Part shown: positions 52,395-60,065 of the stretch, one piece after another
Layout: each line of letters begins with the position of its first letter
Position numbering within the stretch: position 1 is the stretch's first letter
DNA from: Boseongicola sp.
GTDB taxonomy: Bacteria > Pseudomonadota > Alphaproteobacteria > Rhodobacterales > Rhodobacteraceae
NCBI GenBank assembly: GCA_028824715.1
Contig: JAPPCV010000011.1
Span: 1-60,065, forward strand
Direction: 5' to 3'
Length of the DNA stretch: 60,065 nucleotides
The notes under the pieces: generated by a model
Seen by the model: only the letters and a program-made list of their open reading frames with translations
The model's database searches: none
What the model was told of the DNA's origin: nothing
Translations under genes and position numbers: made by a program

Positions 52395-53453
52395 ATGGCT
52401 GAGATCAAACTCAACAACCTGACCAAACGCTGGGGCGAGTTCGTCGGCGTCGACAGTCAGTCGCTGCATATCAAGGACCGCGAGTTCCTCGTGCTTCTTG
52501 GCCCCTCGGGATGTGGCAAGACGACGACCATGCGAATGATCGCGGGGCTGGAAGATCCGACAGAGGGCGAGGTCTGGATCGGCGACCGGATGGTCAACGA
52601 CGATCTGCCCAAGGACCGGGACGTTGCGATGGTGTTCCAGAACTACGGTCTCTATCCGCACATGACGATCTTCGAGAACATCGCATACCCGCTCAGGGCG
52701 CGCGGAGTCGCCAAGTCCGAGATCAATCCGCGGGTCGAGAAAGCCGCCGAACAGGTGGAATTGACCCAGTTTCTCGACCGGAAGCCCAAGGCGCTCTCCG
52801 GCGGGCAACGCCAGCGTGTCGCGCTTGCCCGGGCCATCGTGAGAACGCCCAAGGTCTTTCTGATGGATGAGCCACTGTCCAATCTCGACGCCAAGCTGCG
52901 CGTGACCATGCGGGCCGAGCTAAAGCACTTGTCGCGGGAGCTTCAGGTCACAACGGTCTATGTGACCCACGACCAGATCGAAGCAATGACGTTGGCCGAC
53001 CGCGTGGCCGTGATGAAGCACGGGGTGATCCAGCAGCTTGGCACACCGGACGAGATCTACAACGATCCGGCGAACCTCTTTGTCGCCGGGTTCATCGGGT
53101 CGCCCGCGATGAACCTGATCAACGGATCAGTCGAAGGGGGCGAGTTCGTCACCACCGGCGGGACACGACTGGTCAAACTGAACACTGCGGACCGCGACAA
53201 AGCCATTTTGGGGGTGCGCGCCGATGACATGAATGTTCACGGGGCGGGACAGGGCGACATAGATGTCAAGATATACGCCTTCGAGAACACGGGTGAGAGC
53301 ACGCTGCTGACTGTCCAATGGGGTCGGCAAAGAGTGATCGCCCGTGGCGACCGGCATTTGCGCAAGGAACAGGACGACGTGGTCGGGATCAGCCTGGACG
53401 CCGACCATTTGTATCTGTTCGATCCGGAAACCGAGGACCGCATCAGGATCTAG
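52395..53453 (+). CDS. Carbohydrate-type ABC ATPase (UgpC/MsmK-like)
   Basis: A 352-residue ATPase: Walker A GPSGCGKTT, signature LSGGQRQRVALARA, Walker B KVFLMDEPLSNLDAKLR, and a C-terminal OB-type regulatory domain beginning near residue 235 (FIGSPAMNLINGSVEGGE). As usual for this class it forms a homodimer under the two permeases. Starts 1 bp after the permease gene; the LacI gene follows by 4 bp. Confidence 0.93.
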   Translation: MAEIKLNNLTKRWGEFVGVDSQSLHIKDREFLVLLGPSGCGKTTTMRMIAGLEDPTEGEVWIGDRMVNDDLPKDRDVAMVFQNYGLYPHMTIFENIAYPLRARGVAKSEINPRVEKAAEQVELTQFLDRKPKALSGGQRQRVALARAIVRTPKVFLMDEPLSNLDAKLRVTMRAELKHLSRELQVTTVYVTHDQIEAMTLADRVAVMKHGVIQQLGTPDEIYNDPANLFVAGFIGSPAMNLINGSVEGGEFVTTGGTRLVKLNTADRDKAILGVRADDMNVHGAGQGDIDVKIYAFENTGESTLLTVQWGRQRVIARGDRHLRKEQDDVVGISLDADHLYLFDPETEDRIRI

Positions 53454-53457
53454 CTGC

Positions 53458-54513
53458 ATGGGATCAGCAAGAGTTACGTCAAGAGATGTGGCGAAGGCGG
53501 CCGGTGTCAGCCAGCCGACGGTCAGCCGTGTCTTCAACAGCACGACCGCAGTTGATCCTGAGAAAGCCGCGCGTGTGCGGGCCGTCGCCAGAGAGCTGGG
53601 GTACATTCCCAATCTTGTTGCGCGGTCGCTGCATTCCGGCAACTCGTTCCGCATCGGAATTGTCCTTGCCTACCTCAAGAACGGGTTCTTCGGCGAGGCC
53701 TTGCAGCGGCTTTCCAAAGCGCTGAATGGTCAAGGCTATTCGGTCACGGTCTACTTTGCGGGCAATCGCACGGAAGAGGTTGACGCCATTGTTGATGACC
53801 TGCTCGCCGATCAGGTCGATGGCATAGTCCTGGCCAGCATAAGCATGGCGAACGAGTTGGTGTCGCGCGTCCGAAAGTCGGGAATCCCCTGCGTTCTGTT
53901 CAACCGCGGCCAACTGGATCCGGAAACATCGATGGTAACCGCCTCGAATTTCGAGGGTGGCAGGCAGGCGACGGAGTTCCTGATCAAGGCGGGTCACCGG
54001 CGGATTGCGCATCTGGCAGGTTGGCGCGAAGCCCTGAATGGCGTGGATCGCAAGCGCGGGTTTCTTGCAGCGATGGAGGCAGCAAGTCTGGAGCCGGTTG
54101 CCTGCACCGACTGCCATTTCCGGCGAAACGTTGCGATGAGTGAAACCCGCCTCTTGTTCGCGGGTGCCACGCCGCCCGATGCGCTGTTCGTCGCCAATGA
54201 TCACATGGCCTTCGGCGTGCTTGAGGTGTTGCGGGAGGAACTTGGCCTGCGCGTACCCGATGACGTCTCGGTCATCGGGTACGACGACGCGCCGATGGCG
54301 AATTGGAAGACCTTCGACCTGACAACTGTCAGGCAGCCGCTCCAGCGGATGATTGAAGCGACCGCGAGGCTGCTGATGAACGAAATCGGGGACAACGAAA
54401 GACCGCCCGAAAAGATCGAGATTCCCGGAGAACTGATCGTGCGGGGCTCTGCACGCCTGCCCAAAGGGCAAAAGCGCACCGCTCAAGGATCATCGGTCGA
54501 TACTCAGGATTGA
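53458..54513 (+). CDS. LacI-family transcriptional regulator (second)
   Basis: A 351-residue LacI/GalR regulator: helix-turn-helix VTSRDVAKAAGVSQPTVSRVFN, hinge LVARSLHSG, effector domain with RIGIVLAYLKNGFFGEALQRL and DALFVANDHMAFGVLEVL. It lies downstream of, and co-directional with, the sugar-type importer, so it is likely its autoregulated local repressor. The start at ATG 53458 gives the family's usual N-terminus. Confidence 0.9.
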   Translation: MGSARVTSRDVAKAAGVSQPTVSRVFNSTTAVDPEKAARVRAVARELGYIPNLVARSLHSGNSFRIGIVLAYLKNGFFGEALQRLSKALNGQGYSVTVYFAGNRTEEVDAIVDDLLADQVDGIVLASISMANELVSRVRKSGIPCVLFNRGQLDPETSMVTASNFEGGRQATEFLIKAGHRRIAHLAGWREALNGVDRKRGFLAAMEAASLEPVACTDCHFRRNVAMSETRLLFAGATPPDALFVANDHMAFGVLEVLREELGLRVPDDVSVIGYDDAPMANWKTFDLTTVRQPLQRMIEATARLLMNEIGDNERPPEKIEIPGELIVRGSARLPKGQKRTAQGSSVDTQD

Positions 54514-54827
54514 AGAAAGCCAGGAACTCGGATGTGACCCGAAGTGCCCAAACCGAAGCCGATGCCCGCCATGTCAAGCGGAGTGACGGACAGTCATGTA
54601 CGGCCGCCTTCATCGACTGCAAGAAACCGGGCTCGCATCTGAAGCGGAACTACGCAATCATTGGTCTTGGCGTGACCTCGTCTTCGGAACAGGTGATCAA
54701 CCTGCCCGAAGCGTACGGGTTTCACGTCGGCGCGGCGGCCATGCCCACGGGCATCACCCACAACCTGCATGTCCATTTTGCCGCCGAAGCGCACTTGATC
54801 CCAGACAATGGCATGATGGCCGAGTAG
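54510..54827 (+). pseudogene. Truncated cupin-type protein (5' third only)
   Basis: About 105 residues; the middle part CTAAFIDCKKPGSHLKRNYA and GFHVGAAAMPTGITHNLHVH resembles the first part of a cupin protein common in roseobacters, including the first metal histidines (HNLHVHF). The rest of the barrel (second cupin motif) is missing: the frame ends soon after. The only start is a TTG overlapping the regulator's stop, and the first 30 residues look unrelated. Best read as a deletion remnant, possibly not expressed. Confidence 0.55.
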
Positions 54828-54830
54828 GTC

Positions 54831-55598
54831 ATGACGCGCGAAGCTACGGGAGACACGGAAAGGTGGGTTCTGCTACCTGGCACCTTGTGCACAGACCGCG
54901 TCTTCGATCCTCTTCTTGACAACCTTGGAATAAGGCAAGGCAATCGACACTTTGTTTCCGTCGATGCACCCGATGTTCGGGATTTCGGGGCTCGGCTCAG
55001 GGCGGTGGTCACCGGTGGAGAAATCGTATGTGGCTTCAGCCTGGGTGCACTGGTTCTGGCCCACAATCTTGGGGTGCTTGGGGCCGCAAGGGCCTTGGTG
55101 CTTTTGGCATCCAGTCCTTTTGCCGATCGGCCCGGGAACCGCGCGAACCGAGAAGCGGTGCGCGACCGCGTTCTGGGCGGCGATGCTCGCGGCTGGATCA
55201 GCGAGAACTGGAAGGCGATGTCGGCGATTCACGATTCGGCGCTAAGGGACTTCGTCGTGTCAATGGCCGAGAGCACCACAGACTTGATCAATGCACAAAC
55301 CGAGTTGGCAGCCTCTCGCCCCAGCTCGGAAAAACTGCTGACGGACACCGAACTGCCACTTGTCTTCGTGACTGGATCCGAAGATGGACTGACACCCGCC
55401 GACCCCATTCGCGAAATCGTCGCGGAGGCAAAGTTGGCACACTTGTCAGTCGTGGACGGGCTTGGTCATTTTGCGTTGATCGAAGCGCCGGAACGGGTCG
55501 CCGCCGCGGTCCGGGTCGGGCTGGAAGCCGTTGCTCCGACATCAACACTTGATAGGCAGTTGGCTGAAACGAGAGGCCATACCAGCTTGGCCTCTTGA
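54831..55598 (+). CDS. Alpha/beta hydrolase
   Basis: A 255-residue alpha/beta hydrolase: WVLLPGTLCTDRVFDPLLDNL, nucleophile Ser in VCGFSLGALVLAHNL, acid in VTGSEDGLTPADP, histidine in VDGLGHFALIEAPERV. This is the compact MenH/esterase-like type. It follows the truncated cupin by 3 bp and precedes a frameshifted relative. Substrate unknown. Base composition is slightly less GC-rich than neighbouring genes. Confidence 0.8.
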   Translation: MTREATGDTERWVLLPGTLCTDRVFDPLLDNLGIRQGNRHFVSVDAPDVRDFGARLRAVVTGGEIVCGFSLGALVLAHNLGVLGAARALVLLASSPFADRPGNRANREAVRDRVLGGDARGWISENWKAMSAIHDSALRDFVVSMAESTTDLINAQTELAASRPSSEKLLTDTELPLVFVTGSEDGLTPADPIREIVAEAKLAHLSVVDGLGHFALIEAPERVAAAVRVGLEAVAPTSTLDRQLAETRGHTSLAS

Positions 55599-55765
55599 AA
55601 GACTGCAAACTGTCGACACGCCGACGGTGTCAGGATTTGGTGCCCCCACCCCTTGGCGCAGATCTCGTCGATCATGCTACCGTGATCCTCAACTCAACCA
55701 TGAGTGGACGGGACTTTCCCGCGCTGCGGCTGTAATTCTGGAGGCAAGGTGCATGCGTACAACTG

Positions 55766-56528
55766 ATGCTGGAACCGCTCTTGTTCGTTTCTGGCGCAAT
55801 GCGTGATGGACGCCTCTTTGCCCCGCAGATCGCTGGATTCTCGGCAGGGCGACCGGCAATGATCGTGCCTCCCGTCGGCGCGGCCACGAATTCCGGTCTG
55901 GCGCGGCGAATTCTCGATCTCGCCCCGCCGGCATTCGCGCTCGCGGGTCTTTCAATGGGCGGCATCGTGCCCATGAAACTGATCAGGCAGGCCCGGGATC
56001 GTCTCAGGCGCATGGCCCTGATGGACACGAACCCGTTCCCGGAGCCACCCGAAAGGGCCGCGCTGCGGGACGCGCAGGTCGGAAACGTGATGAATGCCGA
56101 TCTCCCCAAGGTCATGCGAAGAGAGCATGCCGGACAATCTCGCGAAGCGCTCGGTGAATGGCTCGCTATTGGATCTCTGCCTGGAGATGGCGGAATTTCC
56201 CGCGCCGGAGGCATTCACCGCACAGTTCCGCGCGGTTCGGTCCCGACCGAACCAGAGCGAATCGCTGTGTGGCATCGCAGTGCCAACTCTTGTATTGTGC
56301 GGGCAGGAAAATCGGCTCGGCACGGTGGATCGGCACGATTTCATGCATGACGTGATCTCTGGCTCACGGCTGGTCATTGTTCCAGGCGCAGGGCACATGC
56401 CGACCTTGGAGCAGCCTGCAAGGACAATTGACGCATTGAGAGAGTGGTTGAGGGCATGGTTCCGGGGAACGTCTGCGCAATTCCGCACATGTCCCAAGCT
56501 TCCTGCACCTGATGAGGACCGCGAATGA
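55766..56528 (+). pseudogene. Frameshifted alpha/beta hydrolase
   Basis: The first frame gives MLEPLLFVSGAMRDGRLFAP, FALAGLSMGGIVPMKLIRQA (nucleophile Ser) and RRMALMDTNPFPEPPERAAL, then loses resemblance near 56118-56130. From there a frame one base ahead continues the family pattern: DLCLEMAEFPAPEAFTAQ, GIAVPTLVLCGQENRL (acid region) and VIVPGAGHMPTLEQPA (His). Together they form one complete hydrolase split by a single-base shift. Similar to the intact gene just upstream. A sequencing error is the alternative explanation. The distal part ends 4 bp into the next gene. Confidence 0.75.
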
Positions 56529-57961
56529 CCGAAATCTTGAACAAGCTCTACATCGGCGGCCAATGGCGCGACGCGTCTGACGGCGGCAGCTTCGACGTCT
56601 TGAACCCGGCGGATGAATCTGTCCTCGCCACCGTCGCGTCAGGAAGCGTCGAAGATGCCATGGCTTGCCTTGACGCAGCCGAATCGGCCTTCGCCGACTG
56701 GAGTGCCAGAAGCCCGCGCGAGAGAGGCGAAGTGCTTCGCCGTGCGTACGAGCTCTTCGTGAAGCGGATCGACGACATTGCACGCCTGATCACGCTGGAG
56801 AACGGCAAGGCCGGGGCGGACGCGACAGGCGAGGCGCGGTACGCCGCCGAGTTCTTTCGCTGGTACGCCGAGGAGGCGGTTCGGCCTGCAGGGCATGTCG
56901 GCCTGGCGCCGGCGACGGGCGCCCGCATCGTCGTTCACCAAAAACCGGCGGGAATGGCCGTCCTGGTGACGCCGTGGAACTATCCGGCTGCCATGGGTGC
57001 GCGAAAGATCGGTCCTGCGCTGGCGGCAGGCTGCCCTGTCGTCATCAAGCCGGCCTCGGAGACACCCCTGACAATGCTGGCTCTCATGCCGATCCTCGAA
57101 GAGGCGGGAGTGCCCGCCGGAATCGTGAACGTGCTTCCCTCGCGCTCTTCCGGCGCGGTCGTGGGCGAAATGCTGGCCGACCCCAGGGTGCGGGTCGTGT
57201 CTTTCACGGGCTCGACCGAGGTCGGGCGCAAGCTCTTGCGCTCGGCGGCTGACAATGTCGTCAAGCCGGCGATGGAACTTGGCGGCAACGCGCCGTTCAT
57301 CGTCTGCAAGGATGCCGACCTGGACGCGGCCGCGGACGGGCTGATGGTTGCCAAGATGCGCAACCTTGGCGAGGCCTGCACGGCAGCCAACCGCATCTAC
57401 GTCCACGAGGAGATCGAGGTGGCGTTCGTTGAGCGCTTCACGGCAAGGATGGCCGCGCTGAAGATGGGCAACGGCCTTGAGGACGGCATCGATGTAGGAC
57501 CTCTCGTCAACGCGGAGACCCGCGACAAGGTTGATCACTTCGTGCGTGACGCCGTTGCCAAGGGTGCGGAACTCAAGCTTGGCGGCGTTCGTCCCAATGG
57601 TCCCGGATTCTACTATCCGCCTACCGTCATGACCAATGTCCCGGACGATGCCGAGTGCCTTCATGACGAGATCTTCGGCCCGGTTGCCGCAATCCAGACA
57701 TTCCGGGACGAGAACGAAGTCGTCTGCCGGGCAAACGACACCCAGTACGGTCTCGTCGCGTACCTCTACACAAGGGACATGCGCCGAGGCATGGGAATTG
57801 CCGAGCGGCTTGAATTTGGCATGATCGGATTGAATCGCGGTCTTGTGTCCGATCCGGCGGCACCGTTCGGCGGGGTCAAGCAGTCGGGCCTGGGTCGCGA
57901 AGGCGGGAAAGAAGGCATGCTCGAATTCCAGGAGACCCAGTACATCTCGACCGAGTGGTAG
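56525..57961 (+). CDS. Aldehyde dehydrogenase, succinate-semialdehyde-dehydrogenase-like
   Basis: A 478-residue NAD(P)-dependent aldehyde dehydrogenase with VLVTPWNYPAAMGARKIGPALAAGC, Glu251 in MELGGNAPF and the catalytic Cys285 in GEACTAANRIYV. The N-R-I-Y-V and GLNRGLVSDPAAPFGGVKQSG segments are typical of the GabD/succinate-semialdehyde type. It would turn a C4 semialdehyde into succinate. ATG start overlaps the split hydrolase's stop by 4 bp. Looks fully intact, in contrast to its neighbours. Confidence 0.88.
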   Translation: MTEILNKLYIGGQWRDASDGGSFDVLNPADESVLATVASGSVEDAMACLDAAESAFADWSARSPRERGEVLRRAYELFVKRIDDIARLITLENGKAGADATGEARYAAEFFRWYAEEAVRPAGHVGLAPATGARIVVHQKPAGMAVLVTPWNYPAAMGARKIGPALAAGCPVVIKPASETPLTMLALMPILEEAGVPAGIVNVLPSRSSGAVVGEMLADPRVRVVSFTGSTEVGRKLLRSAADNVVKPAMELGGNAPFIVCKDADLDAAADGLMVAKMRNLGEACTAANRIYVHEEIEVAFVERFTARMAALKMGNGLEDGIDVGPLVNAETRDKVDHFVRDAVAKGAELKLGGVRPNGPGFYYPPTVMTNVPDDAECLHDEIFGPVAAIQTFRDENEVVCRANDTQYGLVAYLYTRDMRRGMGIAERLEFGMIGLNRGLVSDPAAPFGGVKQSGLGREGGKEGMLEFQETQYISTEW

Positions 57962-58303
57962 GCGACGAGCGCTGTCAGAAAGCCCTCCGCTTTGCGGCTC
58001 GCACGAATTGGCATGCGTTGACGTCCATGCCGATGTCCACGCCGGGCGCCATTGGAGGTGAAGGGGCCACGCCTTTGGTCAATCTTCCCGAGGCGGCGAT
58101 TCTTGGCGTCAGCCGCGTGGCGATCCACCCGGTCTGGGAAGGGGACATGCTCCGCCCAAGGCTGATCGTGCCACCTGAACTGAGCGGTTGCCGCTGGGTG
58201 CTCAACTGTGCGGCCGGGTCCGGCTCACGACCAGATATCGGGCATTGATGGCAGATTCTGATGATGGCATTGATCGGACGGCGATCACGGGAGGTGGCGC
58301 ACA
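57962..58303. other. Intergenic region with an E2 gene fragment
   Basis: 340 bp between the aldehyde dehydrogenase and the molybdenum hydroxylase genes. Besides the E2 fragment (own entry), it must hold the promoter or leader of the hydroxylase genes; GGGAGG at 58289-58294 is the ribosome site for the next gene. Confidence 0.5.
58018..58215 (+). pseudogene. Fragment of a 2-oxoacid dehydrogenase E2 catalytic domain
   Basis: The plus frame reads GAIGGEGATPLVNLPEAAILG, split as GAIGGEGATP and LVNLPEAAILGVSRVAI, then HPVWEGDMLRPRLIVP, the characteristic end of dihydrolipoamide acyltransferases (IGGxGxTPIxNxPExAILGVxR). The DHRxxNG active-site part has become GCRWVLNCA. There is no start and no lipoyl domain: an orphan remnant. 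Notably, this is the very domain that is degenerate in the E2-like gene at 47568-48521. Confidence 0.7.
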
Positions 58304-58783
58304 ATGCCGGAACTTCGAGAGGTGTCCTGCAGAGTGAACGGCGAGAGTCGGTCGTTCGTTGTCGACCCGATGATGCCCCTTCTTCATGTCCTGCGAGAGA
58401 CCTTGGGTCTCATGGCGACGCGCTTCGGCTGTGGCGAGGGGACGTGCGGATCTTGCACCGTCATGGTCGACGGGCAGGCCGTGATGTCCTGCGACTTGCC
58501 TGCAGGCGAGGTCGCCGGGAAACGAGTCGAGACTGCGGAAGGCCTGGACGGCGATCCGCCGCATCCGCTGGTTGCGGCGTTTCTGGATCACCAAGCCGGT
58601 CAGTGCGGATACTGTCTGCCTGGCATCCTGATGGCGGCCAAGGCGCTCCTTGAGGGGGAGTCGGCTCCTCCGAGCCGCGCGCGAATCGCCGAAGCGCTGG
58701 ACGGGAACCTGTGTCGCTGTGGCGTTCATGCCCGCATCCTTGATGCGGTCGAGGATGCGGCACGACGCTCGATTCGCAGGTGA
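58304..58783 (+). CDS. 2Fe-2S subunit of a molybdenum hydroxylase
   Basis: A 159-residue small subunit of the xanthine dehydrogenase/isoquinoline 1-oxidoreductase family. Plant-ferredoxin-type cluster ligands Cys43, 48, 51 and 63 (FGCGEGTCGSC) and the second cluster Cys101, 104, 137 and 139 (CGYC, CRC) are complete. It passes electrons from the molybdopterin site. GGGAGG lies 9 bp before the ATG; 4 bp separate it from the large subunit. Confidence 0.92.
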   Translation: MPELREVSCRVNGESRSFVVDPMMPLLHVLRETLGLMATRFGCGEGTCGSCTVMVDGQAVMSCDLPAGEVAGKRVETAEGLDGDPPHPLVAAFLDHQAGQCGYCLPGILMAAKALLEGESAPPSRARIAEALDGNLCRCGVHARILDAVEDAARRSIRR

Positions 58784-58787
58784 AGAC

Positions 58788-60065
58788 ATGACGGTCGATG
58801 CGCCGCCGCCGCCGCTTGCTGATGCTCCGCTCATGCGGGACTGGATTGAAGTCTCGCCGACGGACGGCGTGACCTTTCTTTCAGGGCGGGTGGAACTGGG
58901 GCAGGGCAATTCAACGGCGCTGCTGATGATGGTGGCCGACGAGCTGGGCGTCTCGCCCGACGCCGTCGCATTGAAAACCGCCCGTACCGACCGGACGCCG
59001 AACGAGGGTTTCACCGCCGGGAGCATGTCGATCTCTTTCGGAGGCCAGGCACTTCGCTGGGCGGCATCGGCGTTGTTGGTCCAGATGCTTGACGCTGCAG
59101 GCGAACGGCTTGGCCGTCCTCCGCGAGATTTGCGAGTCGAGGATGGCGAGATTCTGCGGAATGGCGTGTCAACCGGCCTGAAATTGCTCGACTTTGCGTC
59201 CGCCGCGGACCTGTCATGCCGGGTTGCCGACCTGGCAAAGCCGAAGGCGGAGGGCGACCGCTGGAAGACCTTCAGGGACATTCCGCGAATTGACTTGAAG
59301 GAACGCCTTGTCGGCACGCCCTTCGTCCACGACATGACCGCTCCGCACATGCTCCACGGTGCGCCGGTGCATCCGCCCAGCATGCATTCGGCGCTGGATT
59401 CGCTGGACCTGGACGCGCTCAGGGCTCGACCCGGCGTGGTCGAGGTTGTTCGCGACGGCTCCTTCGTTGGTGTTGTTGCCGTTTCACCGCTTGCTTCGGC
59501 GCGCGCCGCCGAATGGGCAGCGAAGAACGGAACGTGGGAAGCAACGCGTTTTGAGGCGATCGATCCGGTCGAGTTCATAGCCGGCTCGACGGCAGATGCC
59601 GAAACGATCATCGAGACCGGGAACGTCAACCGCAACATCGGCCGTTGGTACGAGACAACGGTGTCCCGCCCCTACATTTTTCACGGCTCGATCGGGCCTG
59701 CCGCCGCCGTGGCGGTATGGGACGGCGACGAGGCAACGGTCTGGACCCACAGCCAGGGCGTGTTCCAGCTTCGCAAGGCGATGTCCTTGGCGCTCAGGAC
59801 GGCGGAAGAGAAACTTCGCGTCATCCACGTCCCGGGCGCCGGCTGCTATGGCCACAACGGGGCGGACGACGTGGCGTTCGACGCGGTGCTGATGGCGCGC
59901 GCCGTGCCTGGCCGGCAGGTCAAGGTCGTCTGGTCGCGTCGCGACGAGTTTCGCGCAGCACCGATAGGTGCCGCCATGGCAACCAGGGTCCGCGCCCTTC
60001 TTGGTCCGGACAATGTTCTCACTGCAGTAGATGTCATTGTGAACTCGGCACCTCACACGAGTCGT
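58788..60065 (+). CDS. Molybdopterin-binding large subunit of a molybdenum hydroxylase (partial)
   Basis: The first 426 residues are present; the frame is open to the window end. The N-terminal order (RVELGQGNSTALLMMVADELG at about residues 35-55, then TAGSMSISFGGQALR) matches the two-subunit IorB/NicB-like type, in which the molybdenum domain comes first, rather than classical xanthine dehydrogenase. Later HDMTAPHMLHGAPVHPPS and the start of the Moco-contact region GPAAAVAVWDGDE are visible. With the 2Fe-2S subunit it would hydroxylate an N-heterocycle or oxidise an aldehyde; electron acceptor and substrate unknown. Confidence 0.9.
   Translation, partial: MTVDAPPPPLADAPLMRDWIEVSPTDGVTFLSGRVELGQGNSTALLMMVADELGVSPDAVALKTARTDRTPNEGFTAGSMSISFGGQALRWAASALLVQMLDAAGERLGRPPRDLRVEDGEILRNGVSTGLKLLDFASAADLSCRVADLAKPKAEGDRWKTFRDIPRIDLKERLVGTPFVHDMTAPHMLHGAPVHPPSMHSALDSLDLDALRARPGVVEVVRDGSFVGVVAVSPLASARAAEWAAKNGTWEATRFEAIDPVEFIAGSTADAETIIETGNVNRNIGRWYETTVSRPYIFHGSIGPAAAVAVWDGDEATVWTHSQGVFQLRKAMSLALRTAEEKLRVIHVPGAGCYGHNGADDVAFDAVLMARAVPGRQVKVVWSRRDEFRAAPIGAAMATRVRALLGPDNVLTAVDVIVNSAPHTSR

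Noticed and set aside
1-60065. CRISPR arrays, rRNA/tRNA genes, intact insertion sequences, prophage
   Set aside because: No regularly spaced repeats, no structural RNA signatures and no structural phage genes were found. The only mobile-element trace is the Tn3 transposase remnant.

Overview
The window is high-GC DNA (about 60-65% by eye) with dense, mostly co-directional and overlapping genes (ATGA and GTGA junctions, GTG and TTG starts). Gene content (TRAP-free but ABC-rich catabolic operons, RidA/SRPBCC proteins, a TIGR04076-type protein, roseobacter-style M24 and cupin proteins) points to an alphaproteobacterium, most likely Rhodobacteraceae. I see no rRNA, tRNA, CRISPR array or intact insertion sequence. 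It reads as a catabolic island: four complete ABC importers, each embedded in a cluster of oxidoreductases, hydrolases and regulators.

Layout. 0-1.2 kb: the last codons of an unidentified gene, then a MazE/MazF-type toxin-antitoxin pair. 1.7-7.5 kb (minus strand): indolepyruvate oxidoreductase iorA/iorB behind a rare fusion of a kynureninase-like PLP domain with a kynurenine-formamidase-like cyclase domain. 7.6-15.8 kb (plus strand, divergent from the last): an aldo/keto reductase, a complete branched-chain-type (Liv) importer, a RidA-family protein, an SRPBCC protein and an aldo/keto reductase-RidA fusion. 15.8-22.7 kb: a loose region with a TIGR04076-like protein, an AAA ATPase behind a perfect palindrome, a glutathionyl-hydroquinone reductase, a phytoene-desaturase-like FAD enzyme and an alpha/beta hydrolase.

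22.9-33.1 kb (plus): a dipeptide-type importer followed by an alpha/beta hydrolase, a Gfo/Idh dehydrogenase, a creatininase-family amidohydrolase, a cupin and a D-2-hydroxyacid dehydrogenase. 33.3-35.3 kb (minus): a LacI-family regulator and an amidohydrolase/decarboxylase. 35.5-48.5 kb (plus): a 13-kb run of OsmC, a 3-hydroxyisobutyrate-dehydrogenase-like enzyme, a second Liv importer, a glutathione transferase, a small DMT exporter, an alpha/beta hydrolase, an M24 peptidase homologue and 2-oxoacid dehydrogenase E1alpha, E1beta and a degenerate E2. The lacI/osmC divergent region carries two near-palindromic operators bracketing a sigma70-like promoter, and a near-identical operator lies upstream of the 22.9-kb importer, so one LacI repressor probably controls both operons.

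48.5-60 kb: a Tn3-family transposase remnant, a sugar-type ABC importer with its own LacI regulator, then a zone of gene decay (truncated cupin, frameshifted hydrolase, orphan fragment of an E2 catalytic domain) interspersed with an intact hydrolase and a succinate-semialdehyde-type dehydrogenase, and finally the 2Fe-2S and molybdopterin subunits of a xanthine-dehydrogenase-family hydroxylase that runs off the end.

How the parts may work together (inference): importers bring in small amide, amino acid or heterocycle-derived compounds; hydrolases, amidohydrolases and a molybdenum hydroxylase open them; dehydrogenases, RidA proteins and 2-oxoacid oxidoreductases or dehydrogenases feed the products into central metabolism. 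The actual substrates cannot be read from sequence. A recurring architectural feature is a strong hairpin directly after each of the four solute-binding-protein genes.
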